Source of the DNA: Flavobacterium cheongpyeongense
GTDB lineage: Bacteria; Bacteroidota; Bacteroidia; Flavobacteriales; Flavobacteriaceae
Assembly: GCF_003202435.1 (NCBI RefSeq)
Contig: NZ_QJHK01000020.1
Location: 1-64,000, forward strand
Reading direction: 5' to 3'
Length of the DNA stretch: 64,000 bases
In this document: one piece after another, positions 36,108-47,400 of the stretch
Layout: each line of letters opens with the position of its first letter
How positions within the stretch are numbered: the stretch's first letter is position 1
Notes under the pieces: generated by a model
What the model saw: only the letters and a program-made list of their open reading frames with translations
What the model was told of the DNA's origin: nothing
The model's database searches: none
Made by a program: the position numbers and the translations under genes

Positions 36108-38090
36108 CTACAATACGCTTTCGTCTGCGACAGCATCCTGCCATTTATCCCAGACTTTTGCATTGGCATCGTAACCATCATAACCGTAGTTCTGACTTAG
36201 TTTACCTTTAATATTAGCCGTTATATCACCGTTTGGAATAGGCCAGTAGTTATTACGTTTGTCCATAGTATAAAACTTAGTACCATTTGGCACTACTATT
36301 CCGCTTGGAAATTTATTGTAAAGGGTATAATGTACAATACGCTGATACCAGTAACTGCCTCCGGATGTATCAGTACCAGATTGCTTATCCCAATTACTTA
36401 AGCTGTACGTATTGCCCCATTCATCTGGTTTTCCACTTATAGCTAAGCAATGCGAAATACGTTTTAACTCTACATTTCTCCATTCTTCGAGATAAAGTTC
36501 CCTTCCTCTTTCTGCACAAATATCCCCAATGGTTACCTGACTGTACATTTGAGTAGCTCCGGCTCTGGCTCTGATAATATTTACATCCTGTGCTGCTCCG
36601 GTCACATTGCCCTGATAAAAACGCGCTTCGGCTCTTAATAGATATGTTTCGGCTAATCGATACAAATACCAATGTGCTTTACTTCCGGTACTGGCTCCCT
36701 GAAAATCAGTTGCATTTGCATTGGTTTCATTGACAACATCATGCAGGTAAATTTTATATAACGGAAAATCAAACCATTCACGCAGTGTATCTTTTGATAA
36801 CAGAACATTTCCCTCTTTCATTCTAAAATTTTGCTGGTAGTAGGCCGAATTCTTATCACTGTATTTAAGATCTTCCATATTAACCCAGTTCCCCACGGTA
36901 TTGTTATGTCTAAGATCCTGCTTGTCCTCAATACCATTTACAACCCACATTGGGTGCTGCGAATAATAAGATGCACTGATAGTAGCAATTCCCCGCCCAA
37001 GTGCTCTTGCATAGTCGTATTTGACCTGATAATTCGCATTGTTTGAGGCAAAACGAGCTGCTGCTTGTTTACCATCTGGAGTGGTCAGGGTTCCTGAATT
37101 CCAGTTTGGTCCAAAAATTCGCATAGAAGCAAAAGGTAAAAATGATTGTACTCCTCCGTTTGGCATTACCAGGATAGCTTCTTTATTAGCAGCGATGACT
37201 TTATTTTCAGGTCTGTGTAAATCCCAGATAACATTTCTGGTAATGGTCCAGGTTTGTGGATTTCCTCCCGGATCAAAAGTTCCAAAATTGCTTTGCATTA
37301 AAGAATACCCGGATTGATTGATCAGAATATTGGCTTGTGCTTCAGCTTCAGCAAATTTGCCTGATGCCAGATAACATTTAATCAATAACTGACGGCACGC
37401 CCCTTTATTTACCACACCAATATAAGGCAGTTTTGACTGTTCCGGAACCCATTCTACAGCCTTTTCCATATCTGCTGTAATCATTTCAATGATAGCTTCT
37501 TTCTTAGTCGAATAATAAGTTTGCTTTGGGATTTCCAAAATTTTTGTAATTAAGGGTACATCTCCAAATTGATATACCAGATTTAAATAACGGTATGCTC
37601 TGTGAAAATAGGCCTGACCGATATACTTATTCTTAACTTCCTGAGTTAAACTTGTCACCTTATCAATATAGGTCAATATAGTATTGGCATGTTTAATACC
37701 AGTATAAGCTTCACCCCAATAAAATCCAAGGTAAAAATCATCATTTGGATCTGTTTTAAAACTTCCGGTAGGCACTATAGTATTGGCAAAGTCAGAAATT
37801 GTACTGGTATTATCCGTTTTTCCATATTTTGCCATATCCGAGAAAACGTATTCTGTACCAATAGGCACACTATTACCGGCACTTCTAAAATGGATATAAT
37901 TATTACGGAGTTGTTTATCAGCACTTGCCAAAACTGCCTGCAATCCGGATTCTGTCGTAAATGTCGTTTCAGGTTCGTAAAACGAAAGAGGGTCCGGCTC
38001 CAGAAAATCCTTTGAACAAGAAACCAAAAGAGCAGTCACTGCTACTAGAGGTACAAGTGCTGAGATTTTATTTTTTATATATTTTTTCAT
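36108..38090 (-). CDS. SusD-family glycan-binding lipoprotein of the large PUL
   Basis: A 660-residue SusD-like protein. The lipoprotein signal MKKYIKNKISALVPLVAVTA ends in LVSC (acylated Cys 25). Typical SusD features include AYFHRAYRYLNLVYQFGDVP, TPR-like helices with LAETYLLRAEARFYQGN, the C-terminal ERGRELYLEEWRNVELKRIS and WPIPNGDITAN. It binds oligosaccharide at the cell surface and closes the SusC barrel. It starts 13 bp after the SusC stop, so both are co-translated. The length is at the upper end of the family. A 374-bp noncoding stretch separates it from the GH128-like gene. Confidence 0.95.
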   Translation of the reverse strand: MKKYIKNKISALVPLVAVTALLVSCSKDFLEPDPLSFYEPETTFTTESGLQAVLASADKQLRNNYIHFRSAGNSVPIGTEYVFSDMAKYGKTDNTSTISDFANTIVPTGSFKTDPNDDFYLGFYWGEAYTGIKHANTILTYIDKVTSLTQEVKNKYIGQAYFHRAYRYLNLVYQFGDVPLITKILEIPKQTYYSTKKEAIIEMITADMEKAVEWVPEQSKLPYIGVVNKGACRQLLIKCYLASGKFAEAEAQANILINQSGYSLMQSNFGTFDPGGNPQTWTITRNVIWDLHRPENKVIAANKEAILVMPNGGVQSFLPFASMRIFGPNWNSGTLTTPDGKQAAARFASNNANYQVKYDYARALGRGIATISASYYSQHPMWVVNGIEDKQDLRHNNTVGNWVNMEDLKYSDKNSAYYQQNFRMKEGNVLLSKDTLREWFDFPLYKIYLHDVVNETNANATDFQGASTGSKAHWYLYRLAETYLLRAEARFYQGNVTGAAQDVNIIRARAGATQMYSQVTIGDICAERGRELYLEEWRNVELKRISHCLAISGKPDEWGNTYSLSNWDKQSGTDTSGGSYWYQRIVHYTLYNKFPSGIVVPNGTKFYTMDKRNNYWPIPNGDITANIKGKLSQNYGYDGYDANAKVWDKWQDAVADESVL

Positions 38091-38103
38091 TGTTGAGTAA
38101 TTT

Positions 38104-41100
38104 TTAAAGTGAAACGTTAAAACCTAAATTAAACATTCGTGTAGCCAGTCCACCTGTTTCCGGGTCACCATAATATTTCCATTCGCCTGAAGCGGCCCAT
38201 GTAGCCACGTTCTGACACGAAGCATAAATTTTGAAGTTTCTAAGATGCAGGCGATCTAAAAGATCTTTAGGAAGTGTATAAGCCAGCGAAATATTATCTA
38301 AACGAATGAAACTACGATCGTATAATTTTGCTGTCCCAGCTCCTGCAGGTCCTCTGGCATCAAGTCGCGCCCAGTCATTTGTAGGATTATCAATTGTCCA
38401 ATACGGGTTTACAAACGGATTGTAGTTATTGGTATACAAACTACCATCATTATACGTATTCATATAACGTCCGTCAAGCGATTTGTGTCCCATGTAAGAA
38501 TACATGTTAATGGCCAGATTCCAATTTTTATAAATTCTGAATTCATTACGTAACGACCAGTTAACCGGAGGATCTGTTTGTCCTAAAAACTGTTTGTCTT
38601 TTTCGTTATAAGTGGGTTTTCCGTTAACATCATCGGCAGTATAACTGTTTTCGACTTTGGGATCACCAGGGCGTTGTCCGTATTTTGCTGCTTCTTCAAA
38701 CTCTTCTTTTTGCCAGATCCCGATTACTTTATAATCCCAGATTTGAGAAATAGGCCGTCCTATAAACCATTTATTAGTCTTATCATCAGATTCTTTAGTT
38801 CCAATAACATTTCCATTGGCATCTTTAACGTCTTCCATATTGCCATATAAGGCGTTAATGGTATTTTTGTTATATGAAAAAGCAACGCTGGTAGTCCATT
38901 CAAAATTTGGATTTTTTATATTTATAGTCGAAAGGCTTATCTCAATTCCTTTATTTTCAACCTCTCCAAGATTCGTGGCAATTGATCCAAATCCTGTAAA
39001 AGGAGCCAGACGTTTATTCATAATCATATCATGTGTAATCATTCTGTATACATCTATGGTACCTGTAATTTGGTCATTTAAGAAACCAAGGTCAAGACCA
39101 ATATTTGTTGCTTCTGTTTTTTCCCACTGTAAATGTGGGCTTGCCATACGGTCAATTCCTAAATATTTCATATCAACAATGTTTCCGGAAGCATCAATAT
39201 AACCCATTGTTGCACCTGTACCGGAAGTTAAGTTTGCTAAAGCTATATAAGGATCGCCCAGCGTTCTGTTTCCGTTTTTACCCCAGGATAAGCGTAATTT
39301 ACCGGTACTCATGGGAGCCCAATTGAACCCGTTTTCTTTATTGAAGCTCCATCCAAGTGCCACAGAAGGAAAAACTCCATACGGATCAGTAGATCCAAAT
39401 GCTGAATATCCATCACGGCGTATCGTTCCTGTAACCATATAACGATCATTAAACGAATAGAAAAGTCTCGCCATTAATGCATCAGCTGTTTGATGGGTGT
39501 CGTTTGATGAAAACGAACTGTTGGCAAGTGTTGCATTAGCAATATTATGAAACCCTAATGCATCAGAAGGAAGAATATTATTTGCATCTATACGATCTGA
39601 CCATGTTTTAAGTTCTTCAGCTTCCTGAACAAAAGTTGCTATAATATGGTGTTTTTTAGCAAATGTATAATCCCATGCTATTGTATTATTCAGGTTCCAT
39701 GTAAAATTTTTACCGTTTTCCCTGTCTACTCCTATAGTAGCAGCATTCCAGCCTTTATGGCCTGATGACTGAAAATATCGATTGTAAAAAAATTGATAGC
39801 GTGGCGCAACATTAAATGAATACGTAATACCAAAAGGCAAACTTACCTTAGTATTGAAAATAGTATTCAATACTGTATACCCTTTTTCGAGTTCTATAAA
39901 TTGTCGATCGTAGTAATAATTGTACCCCCCAATAGTTTGTCCCATTGGTTGTCTTTCATAATCGCCGTTTGCATCTTTAAAGTTTGAAAACGGGCTGTTT
40001 CTCAACATATTTGCATCCCAGTAATTAGTGCCTGTTCCTACAGCTATATCTCCGTCTGTACGATCCTGAAAATTAACATTTGCCCCAAATTCAAGCCAGC
40101 TCGTAATTTTGGCATCTACTTTCATATTGGCACGAACTGCCTCATAATCATTACCCTGAATAGCACCCTCAGACGTTAAATACCCCAAAGACATATAATA
40201 ATTTACGTTATCACTGGCTCCGGAAACACTTAAATTATGGTCATGATTGATTCCAGTCCTGAAAGTACTGTCATACCAATTGTGTGTTTTTCCTTCTGTA
40301 AAATTTTTTAAAAGCATAGGGTCTGTAATTCCTAAACGGAGTCCCCATACTTCATTCAGGCTTTTTCCTTGCGTTTGCCCTACAGGCTGATATGCTAACC
40401 ATTGTGCCTGAGTTATACCATACTGCTCTAATTGGTCAGGATTTGTATAATAGCCTGCTTTACCTGCAGCTGTACCTGTTATCCATGCCTCATAATTTCC
40501 TGTTGCTGTATTTTGACCATACGTTTTAGCAGTTTCCCAATCCTGACGGTATTTTATATAACCTTCAGGAGAATATACATCGCGATAGGCACTTTCATTA
40601 ACAATTGTCGAGTTGGTCGTAACATTTATGACAGGCTTGCCTTTTTTTCCTTTTTTGGTTGTAATAACAATAACCCCTGCTGCCGCTTTAGAGCCAAAAA
40701 TAGCTGTTGCGGATGCATCTTTTAAGATATCGATCTGACCTATATCATCCGGGTTAATTTCTGAAAGTTCTCCATAAAACTGCATTCCGTCTAAAATAAT
40801 AAGCGGTGAATTATGCCCGGCACCATCAGGATTGTAAACAGAGGTTTGTCCACGAATCTGCAAAGATCCTCCTCCTTTTGCATCAGCTGAATATCCCACT
40901 TTCAGACCAGGAACACCTCTCAATAAATCCTGAACAGTCAGCGGATTTTGATTTGCCAAAGCTTCCGGTTTAATCTGAACAATTGAACCTGTTAAATCCT
41001 TTTTCTTCATTTTACCATATCCCACTACTACAACTTCCTCTAAAGAAGCGGCACTCTCTTTCAATTCTATAATGACATTAGATTTGTCTTTTACGATAAT

Positions 41101-41436
41101 TTCCTGAGTTACATAACCTACAAAGGAAACGACCAAAACAGAATTTTGGTCACCTGCAAGACTAAATTTTCCGTCAAAATCTGTTATCGTGCTTATTTTT
41201 GTTCCCTTTATTAAAATAGAAGCACCCGGCAAAGGCAAACCATTCTGGTCTTTAACCTGACCGTTTATATTGCTTTGCTGTTGTAATTTTTCTAATTTCA
41301 TAGCACTACCGAAATTGGTAGTGTACGCCTGCGCCTGTGTCAAAGAAACCAGTACACAGAATAGTGTAAGTTTCATTTTAAAATCAAATTTGGATACGTA
41401 ATCAGGAGCCTTAATCTGCCTAATAAAATTTGTCAT
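38104..41436 (-). CDS. SusC-family TonB-dependent transporter of the large PUL
   Basis: A 1110-residue outer-membrane transporter. A basic leader and signal peptide run to about residue 38. A carboxypeptidase-like regulatory domain (about 57-130, INGQVKDQNGLPLPGASILI) and a TonB-box-like EEVVVVGYG follow, then a plug domain (VQDLLRGVPGLKVG, PLIILDGMQF, IGQIDILKDASATAIFG) and a barrel ending in FNVSL. No STN domain is present, so it is controlled not by an anti-sigma factor but probably by the HTCS at 44453-48547. It is the first gene of the transport unit. An inferred HTCS operator lies 131-174 bp upstream. Confidence 0.95.
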   Translation of the reverse strand: MTNFIRQIKAPDYVSKFDFKMKLTLFCVLVSLTQAQAYTTNFGSAMKLEKLQQQSNINGQVKDQNGLPLPGASILIKGTKISTITDFDGKFSLAGDQNSVLVVSFVGYVTQEIIVKDKSNVIIELKESAASLEEVVVVGYGKMKKKDLTGSIVQIKPEALANQNPLTVQDLLRGVPGLKVGYSADAKGGGSLQIRGQTSVYNPDGAGHNSPLIILDGMQFYGELSEINPDDIGQIDILKDASATAIFGSKAAAGVIVITTKKGKKGKPVINVTTNSTIVNESAYRDVYSPEGYIKYRQDWETAKTYGQNTATGNYEAWITGTAAGKAGYYTNPDQLEQYGITQAQWLAYQPVGQTQGKSLNEVWGLRLGITDPMLLKNFTEGKTHNWYDSTFRTGINHDHNLSVSGASDNVNYYMSLGYLTSEGAIQGNDYEAVRANMKVDAKITSWLEFGANVNFQDRTDGDIAVGTGTNYWDANMLRNSPFSNFKDANGDYERQPMGQTIGGYNYYYDRQFIELEKGYTVLNTIFNTKVSLPFGITYSFNVAPRYQFFYNRYFQSSGHKGWNAATIGVDRENGKNFTWNLNNTIAWDYTFAKKHHIIATFVQEAEELKTWSDRIDANNILPSDALGFHNIANATLANSSFSSNDTHQTADALMARLFYSFNDRYMVTGTIRRDGYSAFGSTDPYGVFPSVALGWSFNKENGFNWAPMSTGKLRLSWGKNGNRTLGDPYIALANLTSGTGATMGYIDASGNIVDMKYLGIDRMASPHLQWEKTEATNIGLDLGFLNDQITGTIDVYRMITHDMIMNKRLAPFTGFGSIATNLGEVENKGIEISLSTINIKNPNFEWTTSVAFSYNKNTINALYGNMEDVKDANGNVIGTKESDDKTNKWFIGRPISQIWDYKVIGIWQKEEFEEAAKYGQRPGDPKVENSYTADDVNGKPTYNEKDKQFLGQTDPPVNWSLRNEFRIYKNWNLAINMYSYMGHKSLDGRYMNTYNDGSLYTNNYNPFVNPYWTIDNPTNDWARLDARGPAGAGTAKLYDRSFIRLDNISLAYTLPKDLLDRLHLRNFKIYASCQNVATWAASGEWKYYGDPETGGLATRMFNLGFNVSL

Positions 41437-41566
41437 CTTTGGTTGTAATTTTGGTTAATTGATAGTTAAGTAAGTTTGTAATTATAGGAGCATCCCCTAC
41501 TATTTCTCAATAATATTTATTTTCGACTATAACTTACTCTGCAAATCTAACATAACACTTTCCAGT

Positions 41567-41610
41567 AAAAGGGGGTAATTACAACATTATAAAAGGGTCA
41601 AATCAGTATA
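41567..41610 (-). promoter_or_regulatory. Candidate HTCS operator upstream of susC
   Basis: On the minus strand two similar half-sites, TGATTTGACCC (41595-41605) and GTAATTACCCCC (41571-41582), have their CCC cores 22 bp apart, two helical turns. The same arrangement is found upstream of the GH2 gene at 51895. Paired direct half-sites fit a dimeric AraC-type regulator. The rest of the 375-bp gap shows no gene. Confidence 0.55.
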
Positions 41611-41762
41611 TTATAATTTAAATTCGATTTTTTTACAGCTCTAGTAAAAAAATAACCTTTAAAATATGTAATACATAATTATGAGGTAATCTAAAACGAT
41701 TTTTTAAGTATATGTTCCAAAAGTCTGAACATAAAAACACTTTATAATAAACGTATAAAATG

Positions 41763-41788
41763 AAAAAAGACTATCCGCAAAGATAGCC
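41763..41788 (-). terminator. Terminator after the GH105 gene
   Basis: On the minus strand GGCTATC and GGATAGTC form a stem with a short loop followed by T6, 24 bp past the GH105 stop codon. It separates the GH105 unit from susCD. Confidence 0.85.
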
Positions 41789-41811
41789 TTTAGTATAAGA
41801 ATCTAATTAAA

Positions 41812-42960
41812 TCATTTTACAAAACGGGACATTTCTGATGCTGCCAGTAAAAAAGCACCGACACCAAAATCTGCAGTAGATTTTTTATCTACTACCTGCC
41901 CCGGAATCGCTTTTTCGCCAATAGGCTGGACATAGCCTACCGTACCGTCTTCCTGAAGCGCATACTGGGTTAAGTAATTCCATGATTTTTCGACAACAGG
42001 AAGATACGTTTTCTTGTCTAAGATTCCGTTATTGATTCCCCATAAAAATCCGTAAGTAAAAAATGCCGTTCCACTAGTTTCAGATCCCGGGGCATGTTCA
42101 GGATCCAAAATACTTCTTGTCCAATACCCCTCAGTTTGTTGGGCTTCTGCCAAAGCTTTGGCCATATCCTTAAAGCGATTGATGTATTCCTCTCTATGTT
42201 TAGCCGATTTTGGCAAATCCTGAATAATTTTAGCATAACCGGCAAAAATCCAACCGTCTCCTCTGGCCCAAAAATCCTTTTTACCATTTGTGCTTTTGTG
42301 TTTTGGAAAAATGTATTTAGCATCACGATAGTATAATTTTGCTTCATTATCATACATAATACCATCAGCATACATCAAATAAGAATGTAGTTTTTCCAGA
42401 TACATTTCGTTTCCCGTAACCTTGTACAATTTTGTCATGACCGGCATTACCATATAAAGTCCATCAACCCACCACCAATAATCATTTGCTGAAGTACTCA
42501 TTTCGTACTCCATCACTTCGCGGGCACGGGCAATTTTACTGGAATCGTTTTTTCCTGTAAAATTGTATAAATCGATATACGTCTGAAAACAAATTTGCCA
42601 GTCACCAAACAAAACATGTTTATCTGTTTCTCCATAATTGTATTTCCATTCTGATTTATCATTTGATTTGGCTCCCATCCATTGATTTTTACCGGCCCAT
42701 GCAAGCGAATAATCCAGGTATTTTTTATTTTTAGTCACTTTGTAAGCTTCCATGTTTCCGGTATGATAGGCTGATACATGCCAAAAAGCATTTCCTGGTT
42801 CAGGATGTGTTTCCTGCCAGTGCTTGTTTACTTTATCGATAATCGAAAACACTTCTTTTTTTGATTCTTTTATTGCAGCTGTCTTTTGGGCTGTGCTTTT
42901 ACAACTTAATAATGAAACAGTGGTCAGTGCAATGAAAAATGCATTTTTTAAATTTATCAT
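41812..42960 (-). CDS. GH105 family unsaturated uronyl hydrolase, lipoprotein
   Basis: A 382-residue protein using the Met at 42960. This start gives the lipoprotein signal MINLKNAFFIALTTVSLLSC, while the longer frame to 43104 runs back into the upstream gene. The (alpha/alpha)6 barrel of GH88/GH105 is supported by WWWVDGLYMVMPVMTKLY, the FWARGDGWIFAGYAKI motif with Asp235, and SGTAFFTYGFLWGINNG. These enzymes hydrate 4,5-unsaturated uronic acids left by lyases, typically on rhamnogalacturonan, ulvan or arabinogalactan fragments. No lyase is encoded in the window, which is odd. It follows the short DUF2264 gene by 55 bp and is probably co-transcribed. Confidence 0.92.
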   Translation of the reverse strand: MINLKNAFFIALTTVSLLSCKSTAQKTAAIKESKKEVFSIIDKVNKHWQETHPEPGNAFWHVSAYHTGNMEAYKVTKNKKYLDYSLAWAGKNQWMGAKSNDKSEWKYNYGETDKHVLFGDWQICFQTYIDLYNFTGKNDSSKIARAREVMEYEMSTSANDYWWWVDGLYMVMPVMTKLYKVTGNEMYLEKLHSYLMYADGIMYDNEAKLYYRDAKYIFPKHKSTNGKKDFWARGDGWIFAGYAKIIQDLPKSAKHREEYINRFKDMAKALAEAQQTEGYWTRSILDPEHAPGSETSGTAFFTYGFLWGINNGILDKKTYLPVVEKSWNYLTQYALQEDGTVGYVQPIGEKAIPGQVVDKKSTADFGVGAFLLAASEMSRFVK

Positions 42961-43015
42961 TATATAAAAATTTGGTTTTAAATCTGTTAGTGATTTTTCT
43001 AATGAATTACCCTGA

Positions 43016-44260
43016 TTATTTTTCAGCATGATCAATTGGGATTTCCTGACCGGACCACACTTTCTTTTGTGTCCAGGGTTGATAAGCGTCGCTCCAAAAT
43101 GCATCTGTTTCTGGCAAACCGAGAACTAAGAACGCTTGTGAACACAAATATAAACTTCCTGTGGAGATATATCCTTCGCCAATATTGTTCTGATGACCAT
43201 ATAATCCTACCTGAAGCCATCCCTGTTTATCAAAAGTACCTTCTGCATTGATCTGATTATGAATCATAGCATACAAAGCCGAACGAACCTGAGCAGGAGT
43301 TACGCCTTTTGGCAGTTCTTTCCAAAGTGCCATTTGCGACAACAATTGAAATGCACCAAAGCGATAAGCCAGAGATCTTCCAATTGGAGGATATGTTCCG
43401 TCCGGTGAAATCAGTCTTTCCTGAACTGCAGCATAACGCCTGGCCCTTTTTAGCTCTGTATTAAAATCGTTTTTGTAATCGTTGTTTTTATCTTTCAGTA
43501 CATTATAGATATCCAATTGCATCGGATGAATTACAAAACTGTTGTAATAATCCCAGTGAAAATCAGGTCCGTCGCCATATGTTCCATCTCCTAAATACCA
43601 TTTTTTATGCTGTTCTAGAGCATAACCGAGTCGTTTTTGGTCTTCGTCCTGATCAAATTTAATAATAGCAGCTTCTACCATTCCGGCAAAAAGCAACCAA
43701 TTGCTCTGATACGGTTCGATTTTTCTGGAGGATTTTAATGCCTTGACTACATTCTCTTTTGTGATTGCATCTAATGGTTCCCAAAGCTGTTTTGGCGCAC
43801 GAAGCAGTGCCTGTGCAAAAAATGCAGCATCGACCAAAGGCTGCTTGTCATTTACAAAATTCATAAAATCAGGACTGCCGGGATCTGTTGCATTGTGAAT
43901 GGATTTCTGAGCCAGATCAATATATTTGGCTCTTAATTTTCCTTCTGGAGTCTGGTCAGAACCTAATTCCAGCCAAGGTGCCATTCCGGAAAGCAATCGG
44001 CCAAAAGCTTCCAGATACGTCACATGTGTTCTGGCATCCCAGGCTCCCGGAGATCTTTCGACCGGCATTTTTGCTTTCAATTCATTTTTGCTTAATGCTT
44101 CTAAAACCGGATCTCCAATTTTAACCAATGAAGACACAAAAAACTGGCGTACTTTTTTAGGCGAATCTTTTTCCAGTTTTTTTGATTGTGCTTGTAAGGC
44201 ACTAATGGTTGCAAAGTATACAAACCCTGACAAAATAGCCTTTTTCAAATAATTATTCAT
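43016..44260 (-). CDS. DUF2264 family protein, short form, secreted
   Basis: A 414-residue protein with a signal peptide (about 1-24, ALQA). It covers only the helical DUF2264 barrel: VRQFFVSSLVKIGDPVLEAL, GRLLSGMAPWLELG, LGDGTYGDGPDFHWDYYNSF and IGRSLAYRFGAFQLLSQMAL, which match equivalent segments of the 671-residue paralogue at 21723. The C-terminal beta domain of the long form is missing; this is the usual size of the short family form. Function is inferred only from the family, probably a uronic-acid-directed exo-glycosidase. It is first in a two-gene unit with GH105, directly downstream of the HTCS gene (192-bp gap). Confidence 0.85.
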   Translation of the reverse strand: MNNYLKKAILSGFVYFATISALQAQSKKLEKDSPKKVRQFFVSSLVKIGDPVLEALSKNELKAKMPVERSPGAWDARTHVTYLEAFGRLLSGMAPWLELGSDQTPEGKLRAKYIDLAQKSIHNATDPGSPDFMNFVNDKQPLVDAAFFAQALLRAPKQLWEPLDAITKENVVKALKSSRKIEPYQSNWLLFAGMVEAAIIKFDQDEDQKRLGYALEQHKKWYLGDGTYGDGPDFHWDYYNSFVIHPMQLDIYNVLKDKNNDYKNDFNTELKRARRYAAVQERLISPDGTYPPIGRSLAYRFGAFQLLSQMALWKELPKGVTPAQVRSALYAMIHNQINAEGTFDKQGWLQVGLYGHQNNIGEGYISTGSLYLCSQAFLVLGLPETDAFWSDAYQPWTQKKVWSGQEIPIDHAEK

Positions 44261-44452
44261 AACTCGTTGCGTATAATTAATTCATAACACATAGGAGAAA
44301 CCTAGCTTTTGCTATCTTAAAAAAGGCATTTCTCTTATTTAAAAAAAAGAGCTGGCTATATGGAAGAAATATGCTTCTTTTTACCCTCTTTGTTAAATAA
44401 TATAAAATCTATGTATCTGTTGTGTTAGTTAAATTTTATTTGTGTGCTTTAA

Positions 44453-47400
44453 TCAGCTCGATTTCCAGAAGCTTTCATTCAAAATGTATTTGTTGTCCTT
44501 TACGTTTAGATATTTCTTCCTAAACTCTGAAGGATTTAAATTATAAAATTGCTGAAAGTGCTTCCTGAAATATTTAATATCACCAAAACCGGCAATGGCA
44601 GCTGCCTCGCTTATCTGTAAATCGGTTGTAATTAATAAGGTGGCTACTTTTCGCAGTCGTACGTTTCGGGTAAACTCTGAAACGGATTTTCCTGTAATTT
44701 TTTTGATTTTTTTATAAACCAAAGAATAACTCATTCCTAAATGTTCTGACAAATCATTTACATTAAAGTTCTCCACATCCAGATTCGCATCAATGATGTC
44801 TACAATTTTATCGATTAGTTTTTTATCTTCGTCAGACAGCTTTAAACTGGCCGTTTTTTTTGTCACCGAATTCAGCAGGTAATGCTGCTCGCTGTCACGT
44901 CTTGCAAATATTCCGCTGATTCGGGCTAATAAATAATCATTATCAAATGGTTTTGTAATGTAATCATCTGCGCCAACTTCGGCACCTTTTAGCTTTACAT
45001 CTTCTGAGGTTCCTGCTGTGAGCAGTATGACCGGAATATGTTTTAACTCATCATCGGTTTTGATGTGTCTGCAAAAAGCAACTCCATTCATTTCTCTCAT
45101 TACGACATCAGAAATAATTAAATCGGGCATTACTTTTTTAATTATGATTAAGGCTGCTTCTGCATTTTCGGCCAGCGTAATATGATATTTTGGCGTTAAA
45201 ATCTTTTTTAAATAATTCCTGATCTGGACGTTATCATCTACGACAAGAATGCTTTTTGCATCCTTAATTAAATCTTTCACATTTTCAGGTTCTTCAACTG
45301 TTTGCAATACATTTTCAGGCATTGCGGTATCTTCTAAAGCTTCTTCTAAAAATAAGGTTCTGTCACTCAAATCCTCCCGGATTTCAACATCTCCAAAATG
45401 CTCTTTTCCGAGTAATAATTTGATTTCAAAAACAGATCCTCCATTTTCATGATCCCGACAGCTCACTTTTCCGTGATGTTGTGTAATGAACTGTTTTACC
45501 AGATAAAGACCAATTCCAAACCCTTTGCGATTATTTCTGACGTTTTTATTGGACTGATAAAACAGATTAAAAATTTTCTCCTTATCAGCATCCGAAACTC
45601 CTTCACCGTTATCGATAACACTGATGACGACCTCGTTTTCCAGACGTCTCAAATTGACGATAACCGCTCCATTTTCTTTTTCGGTAAATTTTAAAGCATT
45701 TGAAATCAGATTAAACAATGCCGTTTCTATTTTTTCCCGATCTACGTAGACCAATACTTTTTCTTCGGATATACTAAAACTGTAATCGATTTTTTTTGTT
45801 TTGGCATGGTGTACAAAACAGCTAAAAACCTCTTTGCACAATTCTACAATATCAATTTGACCTATTTTGAGTTTTCCGGTTTCGGTTTCGGTTTTTCTAA
45901 AAAGAAGCAACTGATCAACCAGACTTAACAGTCTTCTCGAATTACTGTACACCATTTCTATCGCAGCCGGATCTATCTGCTGGTCTGTACCATAAATTAT
46001 TTCCTTTAACGGATTAATAATCATGGTTAAAGGCGACCTGAATTCATGTGAAATATTAGTAAAAAACGTTAATTTCTTCTCATTCAGTTCTTTTTCCTGC
46101 TTCGCCAAATCCTGAGAAAGCCTTACTTCGTATTTGAGTTTTTCCTGTTGACGCTGGTACTTATCCACTACATAAATAATCAATCCGATAAGAAGAAAAT
46201 AGGCAAAATAAGCAAAACCACTTCTGTACCACGGCGGTAATATAGTAACCGGTAACGAAATGGATTTTGTATTCCAGATTCCTTCAGCATTGGTCGATTT
46301 AATTTTCAGTACATAATCACCTTCTGTTATCCTGGAATAATTTGCATTCCGGATATTATCAACATAATGCCACTGTGAGTCCCATCCCTCTAAAAAATAA
46401 GCATACGATATTTTTTCCGGCAAACTGTATTCTAATGCGGCAAATTCGATATTGAGCATCGATTCATCATACGGTAATTTTAATTTATCAATTCCGAAAG
46501 CGGAGAAACCAGACTGCTCATAAACTTTGTTATTTACTTTTATGGAAGTTATAATCAGCTTTGGAAAGTCATGCTTCTGGTTTGTTATTTTGGTATTGAT
46601 AATATTAAAGCCTTTTATGCCACCAAATACAATTTCGCCTGAAGAAAGTTTCAGGGCAGCATTGTAATTGAACTGATTGCTCTGAAGCCCATCAGTATCA
46701 TAATAACTTATTATTTTTCCGTTAGTTGCATTGTACACAAAGATTCCGTTATAAGTACTGCACCAATACGTTTCCTGATTATCCTTAACAATATTTAAAA
46801 CAGAATTATTTGGAAGCTTATTTCTCTGAGTCAAAAAACTGCTTTTAAAAGTCTGTGGATTAAAAAGCATCAGGCCTCCCCCTTCTGTACCCACAAGCAT
46901 TTTTGTGTCAGAATGCAAAACTATGGAGCGTACCGGATATTTTACATCAAGCTCTTTTCGTTTCATTGTTTTCAGATTGAGCTGATACATTTTTGAAAAA
47001 TTTCCTATCCAGAGATTACCATTTTTATCTTCTGCCATCGAAATTATTCCTCTAATTCCGGCATCCACAAAATCAAAATGATCCGTTGCTTCATTATAAC
47101 GGTACAATCCTTCATCGTCCGGAGAACCTGCCCATAAAACGTTATTTTTACTTCGAAAGAGTACCCAGATATTCTTTTGGATGCCATTCAGTTTAGGATT
47201 AAAAAGTTGGTATTTTTTAAAGCTTCGGGTTTGGGAATTCAACAGACAGATTCCTCCTCCGTAAGTTCCAAACCAGGTTCCTTTAGAGTCTTTTACAATT
47301 GCTGAAACAAAATTGTTCGACAACGAATTGGGGTTGTTTGCGTCATAGGAATAATTGGTAAATGTATTATTGTTTCTGTTCCATAAGCTTACACCGCCAC

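Noticed and set aside
42961..43104. Longer GH105 start at 43104
   Set aside because: It would run into the upstream DUF2264 coding region and bury the lipoprotein signal that begins at 42960.
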